From positions 3,906,001-3,970,000 of the forward strand of contig NZ_CP138332.1 of NCBI RefSeq assembly GCF_033955345.1: a DNA stretch of 64,000 nt. Direction: 5' to 3'. The notes under the pieces were generated by a model. That model was not told the origin of the DNA and ran no database searches. It was given only the letters and a program-made list of their open reading frames with translations. The DNA comes from Sphingobacterium bambusae. Lineage in GTDB: Bacteria; Bacteroidota; Bacteroidia; Sphingobacteriales; Sphingobacteriaceae. The translations under genes were made by a program, and so were the position numbers. This document shows positions 1 to 8,750 of the stretch, in pieces (position 1 is the stretch's first letter; the number at the start of each line of letters is the position of its first letter).

Positions 1-1
1 G

Positions 2-1180
2 GGGACGGCAGAAAGTCCAAATACTTGGCTTACGTTAGAAAAAATGGGTGTTACTTGGCTTAACACGGACTATCCTGTTCTGTTGAAGGAGTATTTGGAT
101 CATCTTGCTTCTAGTCGTTATAGATCCTCAAATACGTACGATGTGTATCAGCCTACCTATGTGTCTGACGGACGATCTGCGCATGGGGTGAAAAACGTGA
201 TCTTATTAATAGGCGATGGAATGGGGATGGGGCACATACAGGCGGCTATCTCCGCAAATAAAGGTCTGGCAAACATGAGTCGGATGAAACATATCGGTTT
301 TTCTTTTACCAGTTCCCTTAGCCCGGGTAATACAGACTCTGGAGCCGGGGGCTCAGCCATAGCCACCGGTCAAAAAACCTTTAACGAGCAGCTCAGCGTG
401 GACAGCAGCGGGAATGCGCTACCACGAATACCTGCTATTCTTCGTCCCTTGGGCATCCGTACAGGAATTATTACAACAGGCGACCTCTCTGATGCCACAC
501 CGGCGGCATTCTACACCTCGCATAAAGATCGCAATGCATCAGAGGCGATCAGCGAGTCGCTAATGCACAATGAAGACACTGATATCTTGATAGGCGGAAA
601 ACCTGGTGCATATCAAGATGTGGAAAAATGGAAAAAATTGGTCGCTGGTTTAAAGCGTAATAATTTTGAGCTGCCCGATACGAAACAGGAATTTAGCGCA
701 TCAAAATCGGAAAAATCCATTTACTTTCTGCCCGACTCCCTCACTCGGCCAGTAAAGGACGGACGCGGTCCTATCCTGAGCGAAACCTTGATCGCTACAA
801 TCGAAAAACTCCAAAACCGTGACAAAGGCTTTTTCATCATGGCCGAAGGCGCGCAGATCGATTGGGGAGGACATGCGCGAAACATGGAATATACCTTAAC
901 AGAAACGCAGGATTTTGACAGGGCAGTAGGCGAAGCATTGCGGTTTGCTGACGAAGACGGAAATACATTGGTTATTGTATTGGCTGATCACGAAACGGGA
1001 GCGTTATCCCTTATTGACACGGACTGGCAATCGGGATACGTACAGGGTAACTTTGCATCCAACGATCATAGTAGCATGGCGGTGCCCGTGATGGCTTACG
1101 GTCCCGGAGCGCAGCTATTTACGGGGTTCTTTCAAAATACGGCTATATTTGATCGTATTTTAACCCTCTTTCGCAAATAG
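2..1180 (+). CDS. GDPD-like/alkaline phosphatase fusion, C-terminal part (5' end outside window)
   Basis: The frame is open from base 2, and the residues before the first ATG (position 44) continue the domain, so the true start lies upstream of the window. The first ~40 residues, ending WLNTDYP, match the end of a glycerophosphodiesterase/PLC-like TIM barrel; the paralogue at 62282-63999 has INTDKP at the same place. The rest is an alkaline phosphatase domain: KNVILLIGDGMG (metal-binding Asp), TDSGAGGSA with the nucleophile Ser after Asp, the metal-ligand stretch AEGAQIDWGGH, and ADHETG. Family knowledge: these enzymes hydrolyse phosphomonoesters with a zinc/magnesium centre outside the cytoplasm. 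Inference: one polypeptide could cleave a phosphodiester and then remove the phosphate. A terminator follows directly, so it is separate from the SusC operon. Confidence 0.85.
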   Translation, partial: GTAESPNTWLTLEKMGVTWLNTDYPVLLKEYLDHLASSRYRSSNTYDVYQPTYVSDGRSAHGVKNVILLIGDGMGMGHIQAAISANKGLANMSRMKHIGFSFTSSLSPGNTDSGAGGSAIATGQKTFNEQLSVDSSGNALPRIPAILRPLGIRTGIITTGDLSDATPAAFYTSHKDRNASEAISESLMHNEDTDILIGGKPGAYQDVEKWKKLVAGLKRNNFELPDTKQEFSASKSEKSIYFLPDSLTRPVKDGRGPILSETLIATIEKLQNRDKGFFIMAEGAQIDWGGHARNMEYTLTETQDFDRAVGEALRFADEDGNTLVIVLADHETGALSLIDTDWQSGYVQGNFASNDHSSMAVPVMAYGPGAQLFTGFFQNTAIFDRILTLFRK

Positions 1181-1198
1181 GCCACGGAGGAGAGGGCG

Positions 1199-1235
1199 GA
1201 AAAATCCCAATGCTCTTCATCTTTGGGATTTTTCT
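1199..1235 (+). terminator. intrinsic terminator after the phosphatase gene
   Basis: An 11-bp perfect stem (1200-1210 pairing with 1223-1233) has an A-rich 5' arm and a T-rich 3' arm around a 12-nt loop. It lies 19 nt after the stop codon. The A/T symmetry would let it work on both strands. Confidence 0.75.
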
Positions 1236-1364
1236 TGCAAAAGTGGATTTCTCCCAGCACATGTGTCTACCGGAGAGGTCAAACGGGGAGCTCCTGACCG
1301 CATACAGGAAATCAATGTCCTCTTACTTTATTATTCATTAAGGTATCAATTCCTTGTTGTTGCC

Positions 1365-1559
1365 TTACATCGTCTCATCTGCAAAGATCGACAAAGCAAC
1401 ATACCCGATCAACAAAGTAAGGACAAGCAAAAGAAAGCCCATGAGGCACATCAATAAACGATCATCAGCCCTCAACATCTCCTTGTCGACAATCAGGTTG
1501 CAAGAGGAGTTTTTCACAAATCTAACAGGCTTCATCAATATCCTGTTCTCAAACTTCAT
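1365..1559 (-). CDS. possible small single-pass membrane protein
   Basis: This is a 64-codon frame whose C-terminal half is one long hydrophobic stretch (roughly residues 35-58), flanked by charged residues, as in a small membrane protein. I do not recognise it. Its start codon lies inside the 36-bp palindrome at 1556-1591, which leaves little room for a normal ribosome-binding site, and both other strand frames here are also partly open. It may be chance or the remnant of a longer gene. Confidence 0.25.
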   Translation of the reverse strand: MKFENRILMKPVRFVKNSSCNLIVDKEMLRADDRLLMCLMGFLLLVLTLLIGYVALSIFADETM

Positions 1560-1591
1560 CTAACGAATGCTACGTAGCATTCGTTAGATGA
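1556..1591. repeat. 36-bp perfect palindrome
   Basis: The 18-nt arms 1556-1573 and 1574-1591 are exact reverse complements with no loop, centred on GCTAC/GTAGC. There is no adjacent T-tract and no coding gene directly upstream, so it does not look like an ordinary terminator. A diverged copy of the central 22 bp lies at 1941-1962. Confidence 0.85.
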
Positions 1592-1623
1592 TAGTGCAAT
1601 TAATTTATGTGAAATATATTGTT

Positions 1624-1920
1624 ATGAAAGAGTACGTTGTCACAATGATAGGCTCAAGCGTAACAGACAACTTGAAGGTGCTCCGTGCCAATTTTTACCC
1701 TGTTCTTGCTTCAACGAATACGATCGAAGGACTACCGTTGCTTAAATGAATAAAAAAAGCATATGAAGAACCAAAGGAGTCATCCATCAGCTAAAACCTG
1801 TTACACAGCAAGGTGCAGTTTGCAGTTGTCGACGGAGCAAAAATATCCGACAGCAAGAAAAAAGCATCCGACAAGAAGAACAAATTGGTTGACAAGGAGA
1901 AGTTGATGCTTGTTCAATAA
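1624..1920 (+). pseudogene. decayed 99-codon reading frame with two in-frame stops
   Basis: Starting at the ATG at 1624, one frame reads as protein-like sequence, MKEYVVTMIGSSVTDN and onward, interrupted by TGA at 1747 and TAA at 1792. It then continues in the same frame through AVVDGAKISDSKKK to a TAA at 1918-1920. The lysine-rich C-terminal third and the single continuous frame suggest a former small gene with two nonsense mutations. I do not recognise the family. It sits between the palindrome at 1556-1591 and its diverged copy at 1941-1962, so the three may once have formed one element. Chance openness of a short frame cannot be excluded. Confidence 0.4.
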
Positions 1921-1940
1921 GCGATTTTCGGCGACGATAG

Positions 1941-1962
1941 ACGAATGTTACGTAGCATTTGT
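1941..1962. repeat. diverged copy of the palindrome core
   Basis: Twenty of 22 bases match the core of the palindrome at 1556-1591 (ACGAATG, then TACGTAGCATT). The two differences are both C to T. The copies are 378 bp apart in direct orientation. Confidence 0.65.
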
Positions 1963-2292
1963 AACCGCAAACAGTGAAAAAAGTGGACTGAAAGGTTTTT
2001 AAACGAGGATTTCTTGCAAATAGTGACGGGTACCGAAATGCGTTTAAGCACGTTATTTACCTGTCCGTGATTTTCTTTTAAACGTCTGCGCGATTTTTTG
2101 AAAGACTGCCGTATATTTTTCAATATCATTTTTGGCATATCCCATCGCTATGAAATGCTTTTGATCAGATTTTGCAATTTTTAGATCAGAATAGACAATT
2201 TTCCAATAGGTATGAATTGCTATATTTATGCTGTGCTGATTCTAACCAATCACGACAATCGCTAACCATAACTATTTTTAAATTGTAAGCCT
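1963..2292. other. gene-poor stretch upstream of the SusC operon
   Basis: No convincing gene is visible. On the minus strand a 62-codon open segment (about 2246 down to 2059) reads WKIVYSDLKIAKSDQKHF and ends KRKSRTGK before a stop, but it has no start codon near its beginning and may be a gene remnant. A near-match to the Bacteroidota -7 element (TATATTTA, 2221-2228, plus strand) could belong to the SusC operon promoter, without a well-placed TTG. Confidence 0.3.
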
Positions 2293-2310
2293 TCTGGTCC
2301 TTGGACCAGA
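2293..2310. promoter_or_regulatory. dyad in the 5' leader of the susC-like gene
   Basis: TCTGGTCC, two bases, then GGACCAGA forms an 8-bp perfect inverted repeat that ends 26 nt before the SusC ATG. It could be a regulator-binding site or a short mRNA hairpin near the ribosome-binding region. No T-tract follows, so it is not a terminator. Confidence 0.4.
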
Positions 2311-2336
2311 TACCTGATAAACCTAAATAAATTCAT

Positions 2337-5300
2337 ATGCAAAGATCGAAAGAAAAGTTGCTTTTGTTTATGCTTCTTCTTCTTGCTCCTGCTCTCGCCT
2401 TAGCGCAGAAACAGGTGACTGGGGTTGTTAAGAACGCAAGCAATGGAGAGCTTATGCCCGGAGTAAGCATCCTCAAAAACCGTGTATCATCCGTGGTGAC
2501 CAATGAGAACGGAGAGTTTGAAATTATGGCCGTCGTTGGCGATAGCCTTACCTTCACTTCGGTGGGCATGAAACAGCTCACACAGGTTGTTGATCAACGG
2601 AACATATTGGAAATCATGCTGTACGAAGACGATAGTTACATCGACGAGGTTACGGTAGTTGCTTTTGGTACACAGAAGAAGTCCTCTATCGTGGGTGCGG
2701 TCACAACGGTCAATGCGGCCGACCTGCGGATTCCGGCATCCAACCTGACCGGTTCGTTCGCTGGCCGTATCCCGGGCGTGATTTCCTACCAAACTTCCGG
2801 CGAGCCCGGCGCGGATAACGCGCAGTTTTTTATTCGTGGTGTTACCACATTCGGCTACCAAACCTCACCGTTGATCTTGATCGACGGTTTTGAATCGACC
2901 ACCGATGTGCTGGCCCGTATCCTGCCGGACGATATCGAGAGCTTTTCGATACTGAAAGATGCCTCGGCCACGGTGCTCTATGGTGCGCGTGGTGCAAACG
3001 GTATCATCATGATCACCACCAAGGCGGGGCGGGAAGGGCCTGTGCGCATGAATGCGCGGGTGGATGTCAACACGGCGTCGCCAACGAGGATGGTCAATAT
3101 GATCGACGGGGTGAGCTACATGCAATTGTATAATCAAGCGCGCATTACGCGCGATCCCGTGCTGGGCGGCTACTACTCCCAACAAAAAATACAGTCGACC
3201 ATAGATGGTGAGGATCCTATGATCTTCCCAAATGTAGACTGGTTCAACACCTTATTCAAAACATCCACCACCAACTACAAGGCCAACGTGAACCTATCCG
3301 GTGGGGGACAGGTGGCCACATACTATGTATCCACGGGCTACGACAAGGAAACCGGGCTCCTGAAGGTGGATAACCGCAATAACTTCAACAACAATATAGA
3401 CATCAATAGGCTTTTCATCCGATCAAATGTGATCCTGAAGCTCACCAAAACGACTACCCTTGATACCCGTATCCAAGGGCGCTTTGATCGTTACACCGGC
3501 CCATACGAGTCGGCCAGTAATATCTTCCGGATGATTATGAACAGCAACCCCGTCGATTTTCCGGCCGTCTATGCGCCCGATCCGGCGAACGCCTTCACCA
3601 ATCACGTCCTTTTTGGGAACACCTCGGTAGCAGGCAATCTAAAAACAAACCCCTATGCCGAAATGGTACGTGGCTATGAAGATCGGGACGAAAGCAGTAT
3701 TGTGGCACAGGCCACGCTATCGCAAGATCTTGGTTTCCTTACTGAAGGGCTGCGCGTTCAGGGTAAGGCATCTGTAAACACCTGGAGCAAGTATGCCAGC
3801 CGACGAACTTACTTCCCTTTTTTCTACGACCTCGAATCCTACAATCAAATTAGCGGCGAATACACCCTGTATCCGCTGAATCCCACTACAGGACAGGCTT
3901 ATCTTGGCGATGTAATTCCGGTTCGGGATGCCAACGGGCATTACTATTTTGAAGTCAGGCTTAATTGGAACCGAACTTTTGGATCGCATAACGTAGGTGC
4001 CATGACCGTGGGCATGATGGAAGAAAAGCTGCTAACCGCTGGCAATAGCACCTCCATCTATGAAACGCTACCCGAACGTAATATGGGTAACTCTGGTCGT
4101 TTGACCTACGATTACGACAATAGATACTTCGCCGAGGTGTCCTACGGCTTCAATGGTTCAGAGAAGTTTACCGGCCAAAGGCGGTTTGGATTCTTTCCTT
4201 CTTTTGGTGCGAGCTGGATGGTTTCCAACGAAAAGTTTTGGGAGCCGCTCCGAAGCGCCATCAGCACCTTGAAGGTGCGTGGTACCTGGGGACTTGTTGG
4301 TAACGATGCCATTGCAGGCAGGGCGGATCGTTTCTTTTACCTCTCGGATATATCCTTGGGTGGAGGTTCCTACCGTTGGGGAAATAGCTTTATGAATTCC
4401 TACAATGGATTCAACGTAAACCGATATGCCAACCCAGATATCTCTTGGGAACAGTCTGAAAAGATGAACCTCGGCCTCGAAGTGAACTTTATGAACGAGT
4501 CGCTGAAATTTGTCGGTGATTTCTTTCGCGATGTACGCAGCAACATTTACATGAACCGAGAGAACTTTCCTGCCTCCGCCGGTTTGGAGGCTAGCGTAAG
4601 CGGCAACGTTGGTAAAGTGAGCTCGCAGGGCTTTGATGGATCCATCGACTACCAAAAGTCTTTTGGATCTGACTTTTGGCTATCCGGCAGGGCCAATTTC
4701 ACCTATGCGGTTAACAAGCTTTTGGAATTGGATGAGCGTGATTACCCTGATCAATACCTTAAAAGGCAAGGACATAACATCAACCAGCAATGGGGCTTGT
4801 TGGCCGAGCGTCTTTTTGTTGATGCGTATGAAATAGCAAATTCTCCGCGGCAGGATTTTGGTGAATACATGGCTGGTGATATCAAATATAAGGATATCAA
4901 TGGCGACGGTGTGATCAACGATAACGACCGTATTCCGATGGGATATCCCACCGTTCCAGAGATACAATATGGTTTTGGGATGTCCATGGGGTATAAAAGC
5001 TTTGACTTTTCATTCTTCTTTCAGGGCAACAAAAATGTGTCCTTCTTTATCAATGCCACTGATGAGTCTAACGCCTCCAACGGTTCCTATGGTATAGCGC
5101 CCTTTGCCAATAGAAGGAACGCACTATCCATTATCGCCGATGATTACTGGAGCGAAACAAATCCGAATATTCATGCCTTTTGGCCACGTTTATCTACGGA
5201 ACCGATCAACAACAACACCCAGCAGTCTTCTTGGTGGATGCGTGATGGTTCTTTCCTGCGGCTTAAATCCTTGGAGATTGGTTTCAGCCCGAAAACACTC

Positions 5301-5459
5301 AAACGTATCGGGATAAACCCCGGAAGCCGGATCTATTTCAGCACCGAGAACCTCTTTGTGCTGAGCCCTTTCCAATTGTGGGATCCAGAAGTCGGGCGCA
5401 ATGGCCTTGGCTACCCGCCGAACCGACGATTTAACGTAGGGATCCAATTAACGTATTAA
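2337..5459 (+). CDS. SusC/RagA family TonB-linked outer membrane protein
   Basis: Family role: the TonB-driven barrel half of a SusCD importer, taking up ligands too large for porins. The signal peptide ends ALAQ at residues 21-24. A carboxypeptidase-regulatory-like domain follows (about 25-100), then a TonB-box-like EVTVVAFG (104-111) and the plug with the RagA signature SILKDASATVLYGARGANG (204-222). The long C-terminal barrel ends in an aromatic-rich strand (GIQLTY). At 1040 residues it is of normal length. The SusD partner starts 12 nt downstream, which fixes the pairing. No sigma/anti-sigma or hybrid sensor gene is adjacent, so its regulation is not evident. The substrate cannot be read from the sequence: no glycoside hydrolase lies in the operon, so a classical polysaccharide locus is doubtful. 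Confidence 0.95.
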   Translation: MQRSKEKLLLFMLLLLAPALALAQKQVTGVVKNASNGELMPGVSILKNRVSSVVTNENGEFEIMAVVGDSLTFTSVGMKQLTQVVDQRNILEIMLYEDDSYIDEVTVVAFGTQKKSSIVGAVTTVNAADLRIPASNLTGSFAGRIPGVISYQTSGEPGADNAQFFIRGVTTFGYQTSPLILIDGFESTTDVLARILPDDIESFSILKDASATVLYGARGANGIIMITTKAGREGPVRMNARVDVNTASPTRMVNMIDGVSYMQLYNQARITRDPVLGGYYSQQKIQSTIDGEDPMIFPNVDWFNTLFKTSTTNYKANVNLSGGGQVATYYVSTGYDKETGLLKVDNRNNFNNNIDINRLFIRSNVILKLTKTTTLDTRIQGRFDRYTGPYESASNIFRMIMNSNPVDFPAVYAPDPANAFTNHVLFGNTSVAGNLKTNPYAEMVRGYEDRDESSIVAQATLSQDLGFLTEGLRVQGKASVNTWSKYASRRTYFPFFYDLESYNQISGEYTLYPLNPTTGQAYLGDVIPVRDANGHYYFEVRLNWNRTFGSHNVGAMTVGMMEEKLLTAGNSTSIYETLPERNMGNSGRLTYDYDNRYFAEVSYGFNGSEKFTGQRRFGFFPSFGASWMVSNEKFWEPLRSAISTLKVRGTWGLVGNDAIAGRADRFFYLSDISLGGGSYRWGNSFMNSYNGFNVNRYANPDISWEQSEKMNLGLEVNFMNESLKFVGDFFRDVRSNIYMNRENFPASAGLEASVSGNVGKVSSQGFDGSIDYQKSFGSDFWLSGRANFTYAVNKLLELDERDYPDQYLKRQGHNINQQWGLLAERLFVDAYEIANSPRQDFGEYMAGDIKYKDINGDGVINDNDRIPMGYPTVPEIQYGFGMSMGYKSFDFSFFFQGNKNVSFFINATDESNASNGSYGIAPFANRRNALSIIADDYWSETNPNIHAFWPRLSTEPINNNTQQSSWWMRDGSFLRLKSLEIGFSPKTLKRIGINPGSRIYFSTENLFVLSPFQLWDPEVGRNGLGYPPNRRFNVGIQLTY

Positions 5460-5471
5460 TCATTAAGAACC

Positions 5472-7433
5472 ATGAAGATGAGAAAGACCGCATATATCAT
5501 ACTGGCAAGCATCCTGATGCTGTGCTCTTGCAGCAAGTACCTGGATGTGGTGCCGGATAACACATTGAAACTAGAAGATTTATTCAATCTTAAGATTGAT
5601 GCCTATAATGCGCTAGCGAAGGTATACAGTTATCTTCCTAATGACGACAAAACCCATGTGACCTCTTGGACGCTGGGCGATGAGTGGGTGGGGCGATTGG
5701 ATCTGAATAACAATAACGGAGACCTACGCGCCATGCGTATCATGCGTGGGTTGCAGTCGCAAACCTCGCCGCAGTTGGGACTTTGGTCGGGCACTGAAGG
5801 TGGTAAGCCGCTTTATGAAGGGATGCGCCAGGCAGACGTTTTCCTGATGAATATCGATAATGTGCGCGACATGTCGGATGGGGAGAAAGCCGACTGGAAA
5901 GCGCAGGTTAAATTTCTGAAAGCCTATTACGCTTTCCTGCTTGTGCAGCGCTACGGACCTATCGTGATCCCCAAAACCATGGCCTCGCCGGAATCCACGA
6001 AGGAAGAGCTGTTTCTGCCGAGAACAAAAGTAGAGGACTGCTTCACCTTTATCCTGGATTTGATGAACGAAGCCATCCCTAATTTGGTGGAACGTGCCAC
6101 CTCCAATAACCTTGGACAGGTAGATCAAGTCGCTGCCAAGGCCATTAAGGCGCGCGTTTTAGTGTTCCGTGCGAGTCCATTTTTTAATGGTAACCAAGAG
6201 TATTTTGGCGACTTTATGGACAAAGATGGGCAACCATTTTTCCCAATTCAGGAAAATAGGGAAAAATGGAAGGAGGCTCTTGATGCACTAAACGAATCCA
6301 TCGCCCTTTGCGAAACCAACGGTTTAAGGCTGTATCATTACGAGCGAGAACCTTATATCTACGACCGACCAGCATTTGAAGCCAACAATCAACGCATGAA
6401 GACGCTCTATGACCTGCGCATGGTGGTGGTAGACCCTTGGAACAATGAGTTGGTATGGGGAAATTCCAACTTAGATTATTATAACTCCGGCGAGTTGGCG
6501 CATTCCAGTAATATTCGTTTGCCCGAGGGCTATGGCGATGGGGTGGTCAACTCCTCCAGCTTCTCTTGGCAATGGATGGCCGCCACCTACAAAATGGCCG
6601 AGAAGTACTATACCGAGAATGGCCTGCCCATCGAAGAAGACCTGAGCTACGATGCGGTGAACAAGCATGAGATCATACGCACCCCCGGATTATTGGATCC
6701 GTCCTACACCCCATGGAACGGTTATATGCAGCCCGGGGCGGAGACAATTAAGCTGTATATGAACCGCGAACCGCGATTCTATGCCAATTTGGGGATCACA
6801 GCGGGGTATTGGCGGGCACATGCTGTCCGAATCAACACGATGATGTTTGGCAACTCCCATGGGGGCTACAACTCTTCCCAGCATACCACGGACTTTATGG
6901 CCACAGGGATTGGTACCCAGAAGTTGGTGCATCCCGAGTCGCAGTCTGGGGCTTGGCAACGAACTATAAAATTTCCATACCCTATTATCCGTATGGCGGA
7001 TCTTTACCTGATGAAAGCTGAAGCGCTCAATGAATACAGTGGGCCATCGCAGCAGGTTTACCAGGAGATCAATAAAGTAAGGCAGCGTGCGGGCATCCCG
7101 AATATCGAAACCGTATGGGCTGATGGCTCCTTGGCGCGTAGCGTAAACAAGCATACGACGAAAGAAGGGCTTCGCGATATCATCTTGCAGGAGCGCAGCA
7201 TTGAGTTTGCCTTCGAAGGTATTCATTTTTGGGATATGTGGCGCCACAAAAGGGCTACTTCCGCCTTCTCTGCCCCCGTGTGGGGATGGACACACACGGG
7301 CACGACAGCCTCCACATTTTTTGTGCTGGAGGTGAAGCAGGAACGACGTTTCACCATCACGGACTGCCTATGGCCTATCAGCCTGAACGAAATGAACACC
7401 AACGGACAGCTTGTGCAAAACCCCGGATGGTAA
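5472..7433 (+). CDS. SusD/RagB family nutrient-binding outer membrane lipoprotein
   Basis: Family role: the surface lid that binds ligand and closes over the SusC barrel. It has a lipoprotein signal (LCSC, acylated Cys at about residue 20), then the usual N-terminal start KYLDVVPDNTL, a TPR-rich helical body, and the C-terminal RagB/SusD segment with MADLYLMKAEALNEYSG, VRQRAGIPN and LRDIILQERSIEFAFEG followed by WDMWRHKRA. The ending LVQNPGW is typical. Length 653 residues, at the long end for the family. It is tightly linked to the SusC gene upstream and to two lipoprotein genes downstream. Confidence 0.95.
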   Translation: MKMRKTAYIILASILMLCSCSKYLDVVPDNTLKLEDLFNLKIDAYNALAKVYSYLPNDDKTHVTSWTLGDEWVGRLDLNNNNGDLRAMRIMRGLQSQTSPQLGLWSGTEGGKPLYEGMRQADVFLMNIDNVRDMSDGEKADWKAQVKFLKAYYAFLLVQRYGPIVIPKTMASPESTKEELFLPRTKVEDCFTFILDLMNEAIPNLVERATSNNLGQVDQVAAKAIKARVLVFRASPFFNGNQEYFGDFMDKDGQPFFPIQENREKWKEALDALNESIALCETNGLRLYHYEREPYIYDRPAFEANNQRMKTLYDLRMVVVDPWNNELVWGNSNLDYYNSGELAHSSNIRLPEGYGDGVVNSSSFSWQWMAATYKMAEKYYTENGLPIEEDLSYDAVNKHEIIRTPGLLDPSYTPWNGYMQPGAETIKLYMNREPRFYANLGITAGYWRAHAVRINTMMFGNSHGGYNSSQHTTDFMATGIGTQKLVHPESQSGAWQRTIKFPYPIIRMADLYLMKAEALNEYSGPSQQVYQEINKVRQRAGIPNIETVWADGSLARSVNKHTTKEGLRDIILQERSIEFAFEGIHFWDMWRHKRATSAFSAPVWGWTHTGTTASTFFVLEVKQERRFTITDCLWPISLNEMNTNGQLVQNPGW

Positions 7434-7460
7434 GGATCAACAGTTGAACCATAAATCAAA

Positions 7461-8741
7461 ATGACGATGAAATATATACCTATAAATCCCCTATATATCC
7501 TGCTTACTTGCTTTATGCTGCTTTCTTGCGAGAAGCTCGATCGCTTCAAGCCGAATAGCGATGATGGAAATCCGCCGGGTATGGTCACCCTGAAATCGTA
7601 TAAACCGCTCTTTGGCGGTGCACGATTCTTTTACAATATACCCAACGATGAAGACCTGATGAGTGTCGAAGCTGTATACACGACGCCGGCAGGAAAATCT
7701 TTTACCTTCGCTGCCTCCTATTTTGTGGACTCGTTGGATGTTTATGGTTTTCCCAGTAGCGATGCGTACAATGTACAGCTATTTGCCGTAGATCGGGCAG
7801 GTAACCGTTCGCAAGCCTTGGATGTATCGGTAACCCCGTTGGAACCCGCATTTAGCCGCGTGGCGAATTCGCTGGAAGTAAAGCCCGGGTTTAGTTCGTT
7901 CTTTCTGGACTGGACGAACGAACTCAAACAGAACATCAATGTGTATGTTGATTTTACCTTTAACCAAGATGGCGCCTCCCGCACCTTGACGTCCGTTTTT
8001 TCTTCCAATTTGGAGAAAGATCGTCGCTTCGTCAACGACTTGTTCCTGCCACCGACTGAACAAGTGGGGGTGAAGGTTCGTGTTGAGGATATGTATGGTA
8101 ACATCACAGAGACCATCGATAAGGGAAACATCTCCCTCTTTGAGGATAACAAAATTCCGAAGGCGGGGTGGCAGTTGCCCAACGCAAACGACTCGATCGG
8201 CGGCGTGCCTATGGTGTTCGGTAACGCGCTGGAAGGACGTAATCGGTATGTCATCGATGATATGATCGACCGTGGAGATAACCTCAATTTTCTGCATACC
8301 GGCAGTCGAGGAAGAACCGGCAGGACCAGCGATGGAAATATGCCTTGGAACTTTATCATCGACCTCGGTGCACACTATGAGCTGAGCCGTATCATTACCG
8401 TGCAACGGCACTCGGGCGGATTGGCTAACATCAATCGTGGACAGTATTACCGCGACGAGAACGTGGGACTCTATAACATGTATATCTGGGATGATGCCAG
8501 TAGTTCTTGGGAGTTTGTATCGCAAAGCAAAATTTTGGTTCCGCAAGGTTTAACGGAACTGGAGTTTGTGAAGACGGGCGAAGCCGGCGACATGGCTTAT
8601 ATGTATCCAGATGAACCGGCCTACACAAAGCCTACACGTTGGTTCAGGTATGAAGCGGTGAAAAGTTTCAACGGAAATTATACGCTCGAAGATGGCAATT
8701 GTTTGTCAGAAATCACGCTGTACGGAAGAAAAACGAATTAA
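7461..8741 (+). CDS. DUF5000-type (F5/8C-like) lipoprotein of the SusCD operon
   Basis: The lipoprotein signal ends LLSC (Cys23). The body matches the layout of DUF4959-DUF5126-DUF5000 lipoproteins that follow SusCD pairs in Bacteroidota: an N-terminal GMVTLKSYKPLFGGA segment, two beta-sandwich regions, and a C-terminal discoidin-like domain (from about residue 240) with WNFIIDLGAHYELSRIITVQRH and a final LSEITLYGR, both typical of F5/8C folds. By family knowledge these are surface accessory ligand-binding proteins. The domain names are recalled from similarity, not searched. It starts 27 nt after SusD and ends 9 nt before the next gene, so the four genes form one transcription unit. Confidence 0.8.
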   Translation: MTMKYIPINPLYILLTCFMLLSCEKLDRFKPNSDDGNPPGMVTLKSYKPLFGGARFFYNIPNDEDLMSVEAVYTTPAGKSFTFAASYFVDSLDVYGFPSSDAYNVQLFAVDRAGNRSQALDVSVTPLEPAFSRVANSLEVKPGFSSFFLDWTNELKQNINVYVDFTFNQDGASRTLTSVFSSNLEKDRRFVNDLFLPPTEQVGVKVRVEDMYGNITETIDKGNISLFEDNKIPKAGWQLPNANDSIGGVPMVFGNALEGRNRYVIDDMIDRGDNLNFLHTGSRGRTGRTSDGNMPWNFIIDLGAHYELSRIITVQRHSGGLANINRGQYYRDENVGLYNMYIWDDASSSWEFVSQSKILVPQGLTELEFVKTGEAGDMAYMYPDEPAYTKPTRWFRYEAVKSFNGNYTLEDGNCLSEITLYGRKTN

Positions 8742-8750
8742 AAAATAACC

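Noticed and set aside
1914-2138. Basic 74-codon minus-strand frame upstream of SusC
   Set aside because: No start context or family; overlaps a different, equally open frame on the same strand, so neither is convincing.
7742-8546. Long minus-strand open frames opposite the DUF5000 and other SusCD-operon genes
   Set aside because: Antisense shadows of well-supported genes with no recognisable domain.
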